DNA from: Epilithonimonas hispanica | Lineage (GTDB): Bacteria > Bacteroidota > Bacteroidia > Flavobacteriales > Weeksellaceae | Direction: 5' to 3' | DNA length: 38,076 nucleotides | Assembly: GCF_003385395.1 (NCBI RefSeq) | Contig: NZ_QNUG01000033.1 | Location: 1-38,076 of the forward strand | Shown: in pieces, positions 7,525 through 16,404 of the stretch | Layout of the letters: each line of letters begins with the position of its first letter | How positions within the stretch are numbered: position 1 is the stretch's first letter | The notes under the pieces: generated by a model | Told to the model about the DNA's origin: nothing | Seen by the model: the letters and a program-made list of their open reading frames with translations, nothing else | Databases searched by the model: none | Program-made: the position numbers and the translations under genes

Positions 7525-8232
7525 GTGAAAAAGCTTGGTTTTATACTTCTATTTTTAGGTGTTTTTGCTTTGGGGCAGGACCACCTTTCCGGTTTTAATA
7601 TGATGTCTTTTACGTACAAGATGGATCCAAAATGGATGGCTTATGTAGAACTTCAAACCAGAGCCAGACGAGATTATACGGTAATTGATTACTACGAAAC
7701 CAAGGGTGGAGTTGGTTATAACTATATCAAGAATCATCAGATTTTTGTAGGTATTGGAAGATATGGAACGTATGAGAAAATGAAGATTTCTCAGGAAGAA
7801 TTCAGGATGTGGTTGCAATATACGTTTACGCAAAAATGGGGCAGGGTGAAGTTTGACCACAGAGGTAGAGCGGAACACCGATTTTTCTACGCCAGCCAAA
7901 CCGGAGAACATACCGAAGCAAACCGTTTTCGATACAGATTGAGTACTACAATTCCTATCAATAATAATAAAGTACAGAAGAAGACCTTCTTTGTGAATGC
8001 TTTTGAGGAGTTGTTTTTTGGTTCAAAAGTTCCGAATTTAAAAAGAAACAGAAGTTTTGCGGGATTTGGATATCAGTTCAATAATACCGTTTCCGCCACA
8101 ACTGGATATATGTTCCAAAGGGAGTTTTCTACAAAAGGGAATGATAATTTCCACTTCCTTTATTTCTCATTGAATTTCACATTGGATTCTTCGGATGATG
8201 AGAAGGATTTTGTCATTCCGATGGTGGATTAA
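7525..8232 (+). CDS. DUF2490 family outer-membrane-like protein
   Basis: A 235-aa exported protein. From the GTG start the chain opens VKKLGFILLFLGVFALGQ, a clean signal peptide. An in-frame ATG at 7489 would add 12 residues and place the promoter box inside the gene, so GTG is preferred, though not certain. The mature part alternates aromatic and polar residues in strand-like segments (MAYVELQTRARRDY, GVGYNYIKNHQIFVGIGRYG, FVNAFEELFFG, FLYFSLNFTL). That fits a small beta-barrel and the DUF2490 pattern common in Bacteroidota. The function of the family is unknown. It is monocistronic and ends at a shared bidirectional terminator. Confidence 0.82.
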   Translation: MKKLGFILLFLGVFALGQDHLSGFNMMSFTYKMDPKWMAYVELQTRARRDYTVIDYYETKGGVGYNYIKNHQIFVGIGRYGTYEKMKISQEEFRMWLQYTFTQKWGRVKFDHRGRAEHRFFYASQTGEHTEANRFRYRLSTTIPINNNKVQKKTFFVNAFEELFFGSKVPNLKRNRSFAGFGYQFNNTVSATTGYMFQREFSTKGNDNFHFLYFSLNFTLDSSDDEKDFVIPMVD

Positions 8233-8255
8233 TTTACTAAAGACACATAGCAAAT

Positions 8256-8296
8256 AAAAAAGGTCAAATAGAAACTTTATCTATTTGACCTTTTTT
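8256..8296. terminator. Bidirectional terminator between convergent genes
   Basis: A 17-bp stem (AAAAAAGGTCAAATAGA and its complement, 7-nt loop) has A-runs on the left and T-runs on the right. It can therefore serve the DUF2490 gene and the convergent HD-domain gene. Confidence 0.9.
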
Positions 8297-8340
8297 ATTT
8301 TAAGATTTAGAATCTATGTGACTATGAGGTTTTTCAAATT

Positions 8341-8787
8341 CTAATATTTCTCAGAAAGATAAAGATAAGCTTTCAGATATTTGTTGAAGCGTTTCAAGTC
8401 TCTCTCGTGTAACAATTCTGTACATCTTGTTAGGTCCATATTGTCTCTCAAATCGTTCAGTTTTACAGCAATTGCCAAAGGACTTTTTTCGATTCTTGCT
8501 ACGAAAGCATCATAATCTAGATGTTCTTCTTCTCTTTTTGTAAGACATTCGATAGCTTCAAGGATGTGTTCTGGAAAACCTTTTTCTCGCAGATATTCTA
8601 TAGGGTAATCTGGATTGTCTTCCACAACATCATGAAGGATTCCGACAATCTTTTCATCGATAGTTTTTCCGGCATTCATCACTCGGAAAACGTGACCCAG
8701 ATAAGGCGCATCGTATTTATCGGTTTGTTTTTTGTGTGCTTTGGTTGCGATTTTTATGGCTTTGTAGAGGAGTTCGTGGGTGGACAT
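8341..8787 (-). CDS. HD-domain phosphohydrolase, small alarmone hydrolase (Mesh1/SpoT-HD) type
   Basis: A 148-aa single-domain protein that resembles the hydrolase half of SpoT/Rel: H42 in YLGHVFRV, the H62-D63 pair in ILHDVVED with E66/D67, and D122 in KLNDLRDNMD. These are the metal and catalytic positions of the HD fold that splits the 3'-pyrophosphate of (p)ppGpp. No synthetase, TGS or ACT domain is attached, so it would act as a stand-alone hydrolase. KLNDLRDNM replaces the usual KLADRLHNM, so the substrate could differ. It starts 3 nt after the stop of the small secreted protein gene upstream and is probably co-transcribed. Alarmone specificity is inferred from the fold only. Confidence 0.82.
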   Translation of the reverse strand: MSTHELLYKAIKIATKAHKKQTDKYDAPYLGHVFRVMNAGKTIDEKIVGILHDVVEDNPDYPIEYLREKGFPEHILEAIECLTKREEEHLDYDAFVARIEKSPLAIAVKLNDLRDNMDLTRCTELLHERDLKRFNKYLKAYLYLSEKY

Positions 8788-8790
8788 TTG

Positions 8791-9084
8791 TTATTTCTTC
8801 TTTAATTGTATAGAATCTTTTGGCTTTTCAATTTTATATTGTTGAGGTTTTGTTTGTTGAAGCTCATAATATTGTTCAGCCGGTTTTTTATTAAGCATTT
8901 TGTATTTGGAAGCCTTGGCAGAATCTACGTTTTTATAAAAAACAGATTGATCTTTTTTTATTATCTCTGTTTTTTTATTAGTGCTATCTCGCTGAATTTT
9001 AGGAGACGTATTTTTATTGTTTTTTATTTGCGAATGTGCGAAACAAAAAGCAAAAATGCTTAAGAATGGTATTAACTTTTTCAT
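8791..9084 (-). CDS. Small secreted lysine-rich protein of unknown function
   Basis: A 97-aa protein that I do not recognise. MKKLIPFLSIFAFCFAHSQ is a signal peptide with a likely cut after HS. The mature 78 residues are highly charged and polar (K, Q, N, E, D), with no cysteine and little predicted core, ending in IQLKKK. That suggests a disordered periplasmic or secreted peptide. The ATG at 9084 is chosen because it begins the signal peptide; the longer frame to 9126 reads through A/T-rich non-coding sequence. The HD-domain hydrolase gene starts 3 nt after its stop codon. Confidence 0.65.
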   Translation of the reverse strand: MKKLIPFLSIFAFCFAHSQIKNNKNTSPKIQRDSTNKKTEIIKKDQSVFYKNVDSAKASKYKMLNKKPAEQYYELQQTKPQQYKIEKPKDSIQLKKK

Positions 9085-9108
9085 TGATTTAAATTTTAGA
9101 TTGAAATT

Positions 9109-9140
9109 AAAAAAAAACCTTAACATATATAGTTAAGGTT
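9109..9140 (-). terminator. Terminator of ftsK
   Basis: On the minus strand AACCTTAAC and GTTAAGGTT form a 9-bp stem with a 7-nt loop, followed by nine T. It lies 24 nt past the ftsK stop codon. Confidence 0.85.
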
Positions 9141-9163
9141 ATATTAAAATATAAAATTTCAAA

Positions 9164-11644
9164 TTACCTTCCTTTCAACTCATCCAACAATCTCTCGAGT
9201 CCATTCAAATCAGAAATCAAAACTTCTCTAGCTTTTGCACCATTGAAACCGCCTACAACACCAGCTGCTTCCAATTGATCCATAATTCTTCCGGCTCTGT
9301 TGTATCCTAATTTCAGTTGTCTTTGCAACATTGATGTTGAACCTTGTTGTGTAGAAACCACTATTCTTGCGCCTTCCTCAAATAAAGCATCTTTTTCGTT
9401 CGGGTCAAAAGCTCCAACTGTAGAACTTCCATCTTCTCCAGAATATTCAGGTAGAAGATAAGCGTCAGAATAACCTTTTTGTTCTCCAACGAATTCCGCA
9501 ATTCTTTCAACTTCCGGCGTATCTACAAACGCGCATTGAAGACGAGTCAAATCATTTCCGTTGAAATAAAGCATATCTCCTTTTCCAACCAATTGTTCTG
9601 CTCCAGGCGAATCCAAAATCGTTTTAGAATCCACTCCGGAAATTACTCGGAAAGCAACCCTCGCAGGGAAATTGGCTTTAATCATACCTGTAATGACGTT
9701 AACAGAAGGTCTTTGCGTTGCAACAATTAAATGGATTCCAATGGCTCTTGCTAATTGTGCTAATCTCGCAATCGGATGTTCCACCTCTTTTCCTGCAGTC
9801 ATAATCAAATCCGCAAATTCGTCCACAACTAGAACAATGTAAGGCAAATATCTGTGTCCGTTCTCTGGATTCAGTTTTCTTTGAGCAAACTTCGCATTGT
9901 ATTCTTTGATGTTTTTACAGAAAGCATTTTTCAGCAATTCATAACGGTCATCCATCTCGATACAAAGTGAGTTCAAAGTGTTGATTACTTTTGCGTTATC
10001 TGTGATGATTGCATCTTCCGTATCAGGTAGTTTTGCTAAATAATGTCTTTCAATTTTTGAATAAAGCGATAATTCTACTTTCTTCGGGTCAACCATTACG
10101 AATTTCAATTCGCTTGGATGTTTTTTGTAAATTAATGAAGTCAGAATCGCATTAATACCAACCGATTTCCCTTGTCCTGTTGCTCCTGCCATTAAAAGGT
10201 GAGGCATTTTTGCTAAATCTGCTACGAAAACTTCATTAGAAATAGTTCTACCAAAAACGATTGGCAAATCCATATCAGCCGATTGGAATTTAGGTGAAGC
10301 AACAACCGAACGCATCGAAACCATTGTTGGATTTTTTCTTGGAACTTCGATTCCGATAGTTCCTTTTCCTGGCATTGGTGCAATGATTCTGATTCCAAGT
10401 GCAGAAAGATTCAAAGCAATATCGTCTTGTAATTTTTTTATCGCTGCAACTCGGATTCCTGCTTCTGGTACAATTTCATAAAGTGTAACTGTTGGACCAA
10501 TCGTAGCTTTAATTTCGGAAATTCCAACGTTGAAAGTTTTTAATAAACCAACAATTCGGTTTTTATTTTCTTCAAGTTCGTCTTTATTAATAGTGATTTC
10601 CTCGTTTCCGTAATCTTTCAATAACTCAACAGAAGGCATTTGGAATTTAGCCAAATCCAATTTGTGATCGTATAAACCGTGTTTGCTAACCAAATCGTCA
10701 GATTTCTGTTGCTCAGGACTTACTGCAAAATCTTCATCTTTTTTGATTTCTACATTGAAGGTAATATCATCTTCAACTTTTGCAACTGGCGTTTGAACAA
10801 CTGGTTTTTGAGGTTCCGATGGAGTAGAAGACAAAACAATTGGTTCTGGAACAGATTCTTTAATCGTTTCTTTGATATCTTCTTTAAAGCTTGTCTGATT
10901 TGGAGTTTTGATGGGTTCGAAATCCTGAGTGACTTTAATATTACTAAAATCATTGTCAGTTTTAACAGGATTTGGATTATTCGAAATATTTTCTGGAACA
11001 ATTTCTTTTTCCAGTTCTTCATCTGCTTCAAATTCCTCATCAGAATCCGGCATCAGACTTTTCAGTTTCCCGAATGTGTTATCATTAATGTCATTCAGTT
11101 TATTTTTGATAGAACTTGGTCTTAGATTAAATTCCAAAACAAAATATAAAGTGAAACTTACTAAAAGTACCAGCCAAAGTCCGACAGAACCAATGTAAGA
11201 TTTAAGATAATCCATAATCTGATAACCATAAACGCCGCCAAGAACGCCTTCGCCATTAGTCACTGCACCAAAGAAAATTGGAGTCCAACAAATGAAAAAC
11301 AAACTATGCGAAATAGTTTTCCAAGGTTTGAAATAATTCTTCTTAAAAACCAAAGTTCCAAAAACAAAACACAAAAATGCCACAACAAACGCTGCTACGC
11401 CAATACTTTCAAAAATAAAAAGATTACCCAGCCAATCACCGATTTTCCCAAAAAGATTGGAAGATTGTACAGTTTTGTCAGTCATTGTTCCGGCTTGGCT
11501 TTGGTCGGCTTTCCAGTTCATCAGATAAGAGACGAAAGAAAGTGTCAAAACAATGGATAATATGATGAGCGTAACGCCCGAAATTATCCTTGGCTTTGAG
11601 ATGATTTTGCTTGAGTTTGAGGTCGTATTTTGTTCGTTGTTCAT
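9164..11644 (-). CDS. ftsK: DNA translocase FtsK/SpoIIIE
   Basis: An 826-aa septal DNA pump that moves chromosome ends during division and activates dimer resolution. Four hydrophobic segments lie within about residues 25-180. They are followed by an acidic, P/V/T-rich linker (about 185-340) that is shorter than in E. coli, as usual for Bacteroidota. The motor domain has Walker A GATGQGKSVG (about 486-495) and Walker B LVVDEFADLIM (about 605). The last 65 residues form the winged-helix gamma domain that reads KOPS-type sites (QRQLKLGYNRAGRIMDQLEAAG). The ATG at 11644 is chosen because a -7 box lies 23 nt upstream and the longer frame to 11749 starts before that box. The gene is divergent from the cytochrome assembly gene. 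Confidence 0.96.
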   Translation of the reverse strand: MNNEQNTTSNSSKIISKPRIISGVTLIILSIVLTLSFVSYLMNWKADQSQAGTMTDKTVQSSNLFGKIGDWLGNLFIFESIGVAAFVVAFLCFVFGTLVFKKNYFKPWKTISHSLFFICWTPIFFGAVTNGEGVLGGVYGYQIMDYLKSYIGSVGLWLVLLVSFTLYFVLEFNLRPSSIKNKLNDINDNTFGKLKSLMPDSDEEFEADEELEKEIVPENISNNPNPVKTDNDFSNIKVTQDFEPIKTPNQTSFKEDIKETIKESVPEPIVLSSTPSEPQKPVVQTPVAKVEDDITFNVEIKKDEDFAVSPEQQKSDDLVSKHGLYDHKLDLAKFQMPSVELLKDYGNEEITINKDELEENKNRIVGLLKTFNVGISEIKATIGPTVTLYEIVPEAGIRVAAIKKLQDDIALNLSALGIRIIAPMPGKGTIGIEVPRKNPTMVSMRSVVASPKFQSADMDLPIVFGRTISNEVFVADLAKMPHLLMAGATGQGKSVGINAILTSLIYKKHPSELKFVMVDPKKVELSLYSKIERHYLAKLPDTEDAIITDNAKVINTLNSLCIEMDDRYELLKNAFCKNIKEYNAKFAQRKLNPENGHRYLPYIVLVVDEFADLIMTAGKEVEHPIARLAQLARAIGIHLIVATQRPSVNVITGMIKANFPARVAFRVISGVDSKTILDSPGAEQLVGKGDMLYFNGNDLTRLQCAFVDTPEVERIAEFVGEQKGYSDAYLLPEYSGEDGSSTVGAFDPNEKDALFEEGARIVVSTQQGSTSMLQRQLKLGYNRAGRIMDQLEAAGVVGGFNGAKAREVLISDLNGLERLLDELKGR

Positions 11645-11667
11645 TTTCAAAAAAAGGTCAATAGTTG

Positions 11668-11675
11668 CAAATTTA
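11668..11675 (-). promoter_or_regulatory. -7 box (TAAATTTG) of ftsK
   Basis: On the minus strand this matches TAnnTTTG and lies 23 nt before the ftsK ATG. No clear -33 TTG is seen upstream. With the box at 11859 it makes the 11645-11962 gap a divergent promoter region. The rest of that 318-nt gap holds no ORF or RNA that I can recognise. Confidence 0.5.
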
Positions 11676-11831
11676 ATGTTTTTTATTAGGTATCTATATT
11701 GTTGATTGTTATTTTTAATTTTTCTTAAAATTATAGGATTTTTTAGCACTCTAATTATCAGTTTGAAAAGGCTTATTAAGAATGTTTCAAAATAACGATT
11801 TCGCCTTTCAAAATGACAAAAAACAGTTTTT

Positions 11832-11866
11832 TTTGATGCCTTTGTGGTTTATCATCCTTATTTTTG
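11832..11866 (+). promoter_or_regulatory. Promoter of the cytochrome c assembly gene
   Basis: The -7 box TATTTTTG lies at 11859-11866, with a TTTG at 11832-11835 (23-nt spacer, the upper limit for the family). It predicts a leader of roughly 90 nt. The leader contains a direct repeat of AAAGCCCG (11903 and 11916) and a 12-bp palindrome at 11948. Confidence 0.5.
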
Positions 11867-11947
11867 TGGATTCTAAATTTTCAGATAATAGTCGCCATTT
11901 ACAAAGCCCGTAAATAAAGCCCGAGCGATGACTCTGACAAATAAATA

Positions 11948-11959
11948 TTAGATATCTAA
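11948..11959. promoter_or_regulatory. 12-bp perfect palindrome in front of the ccsBA start codon
   Basis: TTAGATATCTAA ends 3 nt before the ATG at 11963, where a ribosome would load. It could be a repressor site or chance in A/T-rich DNA. Confidence 0.3.
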
Positions 11960-11962
11960 CTT

Positions 11963-14900
11963 ATGAAAAAGATTCAGGATATTCTCATTTCTACGCGAAC
12001 GATGGCAGTTTTGCTTCTGGCTTTCGCAATTTCTATGGCAGTTGCTACTTTTATCGAAAACGATTACGGAACGCCTACCGCAAAAGCTTTAATCTATGAA
12101 GCAAAATGGTTTGAAGCCATTATGTTTTTGTTAATCCTAAACTTCATTGGAAACATTGGAAGATACAGACTTTATAAAAGAGAAAAATGGCCACTTTTGG
12201 TTTTCCACTTAGCTTTTGTATTAATTTTTATTGGTGGAGCAATTACTCGTTACATCAGTTTCGAAGGAACAATGCATATCCGTGAAGGCGAAACTAATAA
12301 TGAGATTGTAACTGACAAACATTTCTTTAAAATCAAAATTGAAGAAAAAGGAGAACAGCAGAATTATCACGATGTTCCTTATTTGATGTCGCCTCTTCAT
12401 TACGATTTCCAAGCGACTTATGATTTCCTTGGAAAAGAAAAAATTGTGGTGAAAGCTTTAGAATATATTCAAAGAAAAAAAGATAGTTTGACTGTTGATA
12501 ATAATGGAAAAGAATTCTTGCATCTTGTTTCAACCAGCGATATGGGCGGTCGTCAGAATATCTATTTGGCAGAAGGTGAGGTTCAGAATATCAATGGAAC
12601 TTTGGTAAGTTACAACAGAACGGCTATCGAAGGTGCTGTCGAATTCCAAAAAAAAGATGGTCAACTTTATATCAAAACACCAACTGACGCTGCTTATATG
12701 ACAATGGCAACTCAGGCAACCGGAACGACTAAAAAAGATGAATTCCAACCACTGGTTTTAAGAAGCCTTTATACAATTGACCAATTGAAATTAGTAATTC
12801 CGGAAGGAACGAAACGTGGAAAATTGGTGGCTTACGAAGGTGATAAACAAAAAGACAAAGATGTTCCTGATATGCTGAAAGTAGAAGTTGCTGGACCAAA
12901 ATCAAAACAAATTGTTGACTTAGTTGTAGAAAAAGGTAATCCTAATAATTACAAACAAATCAAAGTGGATGGATTAGATATAATGTTAGGTTTCGGACCG
13001 AAGATTTATTTCACACAGCCTTTTGCACTTAAACTTGAAAAATTTGTAATGGAAACTTATCCGGGAAGTTCTTCGCCGTCAGCTTACGAATCTCACGTGA
13101 GAATCGTGGATGAAGGAAAAGAAACGCCTTACAATATCTATATGAATCACGTTCTAAATTATAAAGGATACAGATTCTTCCAAGCGAGTTTTGATCCGGA
13201 CAGAAAAGGAACAGTTCTTTCTGTAAACCATGATTTTTGGGGAACTTTGATTAGTTATATCGGCTATGCATTCTTGTTTTTAGGAATGTTTGTAACGATG
13301 TTCTGGAAAGGTTCCAGATTCTGGAGCTTGAACCAAATGTTGAAAACCATTAGCAAGAAAAAAGCAACAGCTGTCTTTTTGATTTTATTAAGTTTCGGGC
13401 TTAATGCTCAGGAAATTGATATGCACGGAACAGACGGAAGTCACGAAGGTCATTCTCATTCTACCGAAGCAAAACCAGCTACTCCGAATAAAAATCCAAT
13501 GGTTTTGGATGCGGACGAGATGGTAAAAAATATTACCATCAATAAAGAACACGCGGACAAATTCGGTTCTCTATTGGTTCAAAATTACGAAGGTCGTATT
13601 GTACCTGCCAACACACAGGCGCTTGATATTTTGCACAAATTGACTTTACGTTCCAAATTCCAAGATTTGGATGCGAACCAATGGTTTTTGGCTGCTACGA
13701 TTGACCCGATGTTTTGGGCTCAGGTGAATATCATTAAAATTGAAACGGCTGGTAAAGTTGGAAAAGACCTGAGAGCAAAAACAAAAGCTACAGATGAAGG
13801 TTTTACAAGTTTGATTAAATTATTCCCAGCTGATAAAAACGGAAATTTACGTTTCGTTTTGGAAGATGATTATAATGATGCTTTCCGCAAAAAAGCCTCT
13901 GAAAGAACAAGATATGACGAAGCTGTTATTAAATTAAATGACAAAGTTCAAGTATTGAATGGGATTATGTCTTACCAATATTTCCGAACTGTTCCTGTGA
14001 AAAACGACCCGAATCACACTTGGAATTCTGTAATGACTCCAACTTTTGAAGCAGATGAAAATGCGCAGGCAGTTTTAGGTCCATATTTGTCAAGCGTGCT
14101 TTTGGCAACACAAGGCGGAAGCTGGGCGAAAGCAGATGCAGAACTGAAAAAAGTAGAAGCGTACCAACAAAAATGGGGCAAAAATGTAGTGCCTTCCGAA
14201 ACCAAAGTTAAGCTTGAGGTCTTAATGAATACGTTAGACATCAATTTCAAATTGTTGATTTTCTATACGATTATTGGAGGTTTGCTTTTGGTTTTAGGTT
14301 TTGCACAATTATTCAAACCAAATAGAATTCTCAATCTAATCATAAAAGCATTGATTTACATCGGTGCGATTGGTTATATTTTCCATTTCTTAGGATTGGT
14401 AGGAAGATGGTATATCTCTGGTCACGCACCTTGGAGTAATGGTTATGAAGCGATTATTTTCATCTCTTGGGTCGGGATTTCTGCTGGATATGCATTATAC
14501 AGAAACTCCAATACTTTGATTCCTGCAGCAGGATTCTTAGTTGCTGTAATAATGATGGGATTTGCTCACGGTGGTTCTGCGTTGGATCCACAAATTACGC
14601 CATTAGTTCCAGTTCTTAAATCTTATTGGCTGGTAGTTCACGTCGCTATTATCACTTCAAGTTATGGATTCTTTTCTTTGTCAATGTTGATTGCAATGAT
14701 TTCATTGATTTTCTATGTGATTTCTAATAAAGAGACCTTCAAAAGACACAATGACACAACCTTGAAAGAACTAGCTATCGTAAGCGAAATGTCACTTAAT
14801 ATCGGATTATTAGCCTTAACCATCGGAAACTTCTTAGGAGGGATTTGGGCTAATGAATCTTGGGGACGTTACTGGAGTTGGGACCCGAAAGAAACTTGGG

Positions 14901-15199
14901 CTTTCATCTCGATTATGATTTATGCTTTTGTAATCCATATGAGATTGGTTCCGGGATTGAGAGGTAGATATACTTTCCATGTGGTGACAATGTTTGCATT
15001 CTGTTCAATGGTGATGACTTATTTTGGAGTTAATTACTATTTGTCAGGATTACACTCTTATGCGAAAGGAGATCCAATTCCATTGCCATTGTGGGTTTAT
15101 ATTAGCATTGGATATATGATTGCATTGTCAGTTGCAGCTTGGTTCAAATATAAAAAACTGAACGAAAAACAGGAGAAAAGAACACAAGTAGAGCCTTAA
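11963..15199 (+). CDS. Cytochrome c biogenesis fusion protein ResB-CcsA (system II)
   Basis: A 1078-aa membrane protein that carries haem across the inner membrane and attaches it to apocytochromes c. The N-terminal half is ResB/Ccs1-like: hydrophobic segments near residues 10-30, 50-70 and 80-95, then a large periplasmic domain (about 100-430) and another segment near 430. After a second signal-like stretch (KKKATAVFLILLSFGLNAQ) comes a His-rich patch near residue 490 (HEGHSHS), then another periplasmic part. The C-terminal third (from about 760) is CcsA, with the haem-handling motif WGRYWSWDPKETW (about 967-979) and several membrane spans. One-piece fusions of about this size are usual in Bacteroidota. 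It is monocistronic, with its own terminator. Confidence 0.95.
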   Translation: MKKIQDILISTRTMAVLLLAFAISMAVATFIENDYGTPTAKALIYEAKWFEAIMFLLILNFIGNIGRYRLYKREKWPLLVFHLAFVLIFIGGAITRYISFEGTMHIREGETNNEIVTDKHFFKIKIEEKGEQQNYHDVPYLMSPLHYDFQATYDFLGKEKIVVKALEYIQRKKDSLTVDNNGKEFLHLVSTSDMGGRQNIYLAEGEVQNINGTLVSYNRTAIEGAVEFQKKDGQLYIKTPTDAAYMTMATQATGTTKKDEFQPLVLRSLYTIDQLKLVIPEGTKRGKLVAYEGDKQKDKDVPDMLKVEVAGPKSKQIVDLVVEKGNPNNYKQIKVDGLDIMLGFGPKIYFTQPFALKLEKFVMETYPGSSSPSAYESHVRIVDEGKETPYNIYMNHVLNYKGYRFFQASFDPDRKGTVLSVNHDFWGTLISYIGYAFLFLGMFVTMFWKGSRFWSLNQMLKTISKKKATAVFLILLSFGLNAQEIDMHGTDGSHEGHSHSTEAKPATPNKNPMVLDADEMVKNITINKEHADKFGSLLVQNYEGRIVPANTQALDILHKLTLRSKFQDLDANQWFLAATIDPMFWAQVNIIKIETAGKVGKDLRAKTKATDEGFTSLIKLFPADKNGNLRFVLEDDYNDAFRKKASERTRYDEAVIKLNDKVQVLNGIMSYQYFRTVPVKNDPNHTWNSVMTPTFEADENAQAVLGPYLSSVLLATQGGSWAKADAELKKVEAYQQKWGKNVVPSETKVKLEVLMNTLDINFKLLIFYTIIGGLLLVLGFAQLFKPNRILNLIIKALIYIGAIGYIFHFLGLVGRWYISGHAPWSNGYEAIIFISWVGISAGYALYRNSNTLIPAAGFLVAVIMMGFAHGGSALDPQITPLVPVLKSYWLVVHVAIITSSYGFFSLSMLIAMISLIFYVISNKETFKRHNDTTLKELAIVSEMSLNIGLLALTIGNFLGGIWANESWGRYWSWDPKETWAFISIMIYAFVIHMRLVPGLRGRYTFHVVTMFAFCSMVMTYFGVNYYLSGLHSYAKGDPIPLPLWVYISIGYMIALSVAAWFKYKKLNEKQEKRTQVEP

Positions 15200-15221
15200 A
15201 CTTGGTTAGATAAAATTAATT

Positions 15222-15254
15222 AACCGGACTTTTAATAAGTTCGGTTTTTTTTTA
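15222..15254 (+). terminator. Terminator of the cytochrome c assembly gene
   Basis: A 10-bp stem with one G-T pair (AACCGGACTT and AAGTTCGGTT, 5-nt loop) is followed by a T-run, 22 nt after the stop. Confidence 0.88.
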
Positions 15255-15287
15255 TTTTTTATATTAAAATAAATAGTATATTTATGA

Positions 15288-15309
15288 TATCAAATTAATA
15301 TCAAATTAA
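15288..15309. repeat. Tandem 11-mers upstream of the SPFH gene
   Basis: Two perfect copies of TATCAAATTAA lie head to tail and end 5 nt before the ATG at 15315. The two copies sit one helical turn apart. They could form a two-site operator or be simple slippage. Confidence 0.5.
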
Positions 15310-15314
15310 ATACT

Positions 15315-16184
15315 ATGGAAAAAATTGTAAAACCTTTGTCTGGCTTCTTAGCATTAGTAATTAGCCTTATTCTTTTTGTATTGGGAATATATCTTGTTAT
15401 CAGTGGAGCAGGTAACAATAATCCTATTTCGGTGATTTTTGGAGTGCTCTCTTTTGTTGCGTTTATCTTCTTTCTAAAAGGTTTGATGATCATTCAGCCA
15501 AATCATTCTAGAGTACTTAGCTTTTTTGGTAAATATGTTGGAACTGTAAAAGCTAACGGTTTATTTTTTATTAATCCTTTATATTCAACGCAGAGAATGA
15601 GTCTTCGTTCCGAAAATCTTCAAGGACAAACATTGAAAGTGAATGATAAAATGGGAAATCCAATAGAAATCGGAGCTGTTATCGTTTGGAAAGTTGGTGA
15701 TACTTATAAAGCTGCTTTTGATGTAGAGCGTTATATGGAATATGTGAGAATCCAAAGTGAAGCGGCTGTTCGACATTTAGCAGTGAGTTTTCCTTATGAT
15801 AATCTAGAAGACGAAAAAGCGGAAATTACATTACGTGATGGCGGAGATAATGTTAATCATATTCTGGAAAAAGAATTAACAGACCGACTTTCCACAGCAG
15901 GAATCGTTGTTCAGGAAGCAAGAATTAGCCATTTGGCTTATGCATCGGAAATTGCCGGAGCGATGTTGCAAAGACAGCAAGCAACAGCGATTGTTGCAGC
16001 AAGAGCAAAAATTGTTGAAGGTGCCGTGGGAATGGTTGATATGGCTTTGAAGAAATTATCTGCAGAAAATATTGTAGAGCTAGATGACGAAAGAAAAGCA
16101 GCAATGGTAAGTAATCTAATGGTGGTTCTGTGTGGTGAAAAAGCGGCTCAACCAATCTTGAATGCGGGAACACTTTATAATTAA
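15315..16184 (+). CDS. SPFH/band-7 domain membrane protein
   Basis: A 289-aa protein of the stomatin/prohibitin/flotillin/HflK superfamily. Two N-terminal hydrophobic segments (about 10-32 and 38-58) anchor it. The SPFH domain follows from about residue 60 ([27 protein letters not shown] onward), and there is an Ala/Gln/Arg-rich helix (about 215-240, [21 protein letters not shown]) typical of the oligomerising C-terminal part. Such proteins form ring-like membrane scaffolds and often control proteases or membrane domains. A 58-aa Arc-type protein starts 18 nt after its stop, forming a two-gene unit with a common terminator. The partner protein is unknown. Confidence 0.92.
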   Translation: MEKIVKPLSGFLALVISLILFVLGIYLVISGAGNNNPISVIFGVLSFVAFIFFLKGLMIIQPNHSRVLSFFGKYVGTVKANGLFFINPLYSTQRMSLRSENLQGQTLKVNDKMGNPIEIGAVIVWKVGDTYKAAFDVERYMEYVRIQSEAAVRHLAVSFPYDNLEDEKAEITLRDGGDNVNHILEKELTDRLSTAGIVVQEARISHLAYASEIAGAMLQRQQATAIVAARAKIVEGAVGMVDMALKKLSAENIVELDDERKAAMVSNLMVVLCGEKAAQPILNAGTLYN

Positions 16185-16202
16185 TCAAAAAATCGAGTAT
16201 TG

Positions 16203-16379
16203 ATGAAGAAGAGTTTTGTTTTACGATTGGATGATGATATGTATAAATTGCTGGAGAAATGGGCTTCGGATGAATTTCGAAGTGTGAATGGACAGTTGGA
16301 ATATATTATTAATCAAAGCCTAATCAATTCAGGGAGGAAAAAAAATAAAACAGATAACAAGTCAACAGATAAAAAATAA
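16203..16379 (+). CDS. Arc-like ribbon-helix-helix small protein
   Basis: A 58-aa protein that begins MKKSFVLRLDDDMYKLLEKWA and continues to DEFRSVNGQLEYIINQSL. This is the ribbon-helix-helix layout: a short strand (KSFVLRL), helix A (DDMYKLLEKWASDEF), the S-V-N-G turn and helix B (QLEYIINQSLINS). RHH proteins bind DNA as dimers through the strand. The tail is Lys/Asn/Asp-rich and probably disordered. It lies 18 nt after the SPFH gene, with the terminator stem starting inside its stop codon, so the two are one transcription unit. It could autoregulate the pair through the tandem 11-mers at 15288, which is speculative. Confidence 0.85.
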   Translation: MKKSFVLRLDDDMYKLLEKWASDEFRSVNGQLEYIINQSLINSGRKKNKTDNKSTDKK

Positions 16380-16404
16380 GCAGTCCAATTGGATTGCTTT
16401 TTTA
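16379..16404. terminator. Bidirectional terminator between convergent genes
   Basis: An 8-bp stem (AGCAGTCC with GGATTGCT, one G-T pair, AATT loop) has six T on the right and an A-run on the left. It begins at the last base of the Arc-like gene and overlaps the end of the phosphatase gene at 16402. Confidence 0.85.

Noticed and set aside
10679-11125. 148-codon plus-strand ORF
   Set aside because: It is antisense to the FtsK linker; its F/N/R-rich composition is what a complement of Lys/Glu-rich codons gives.
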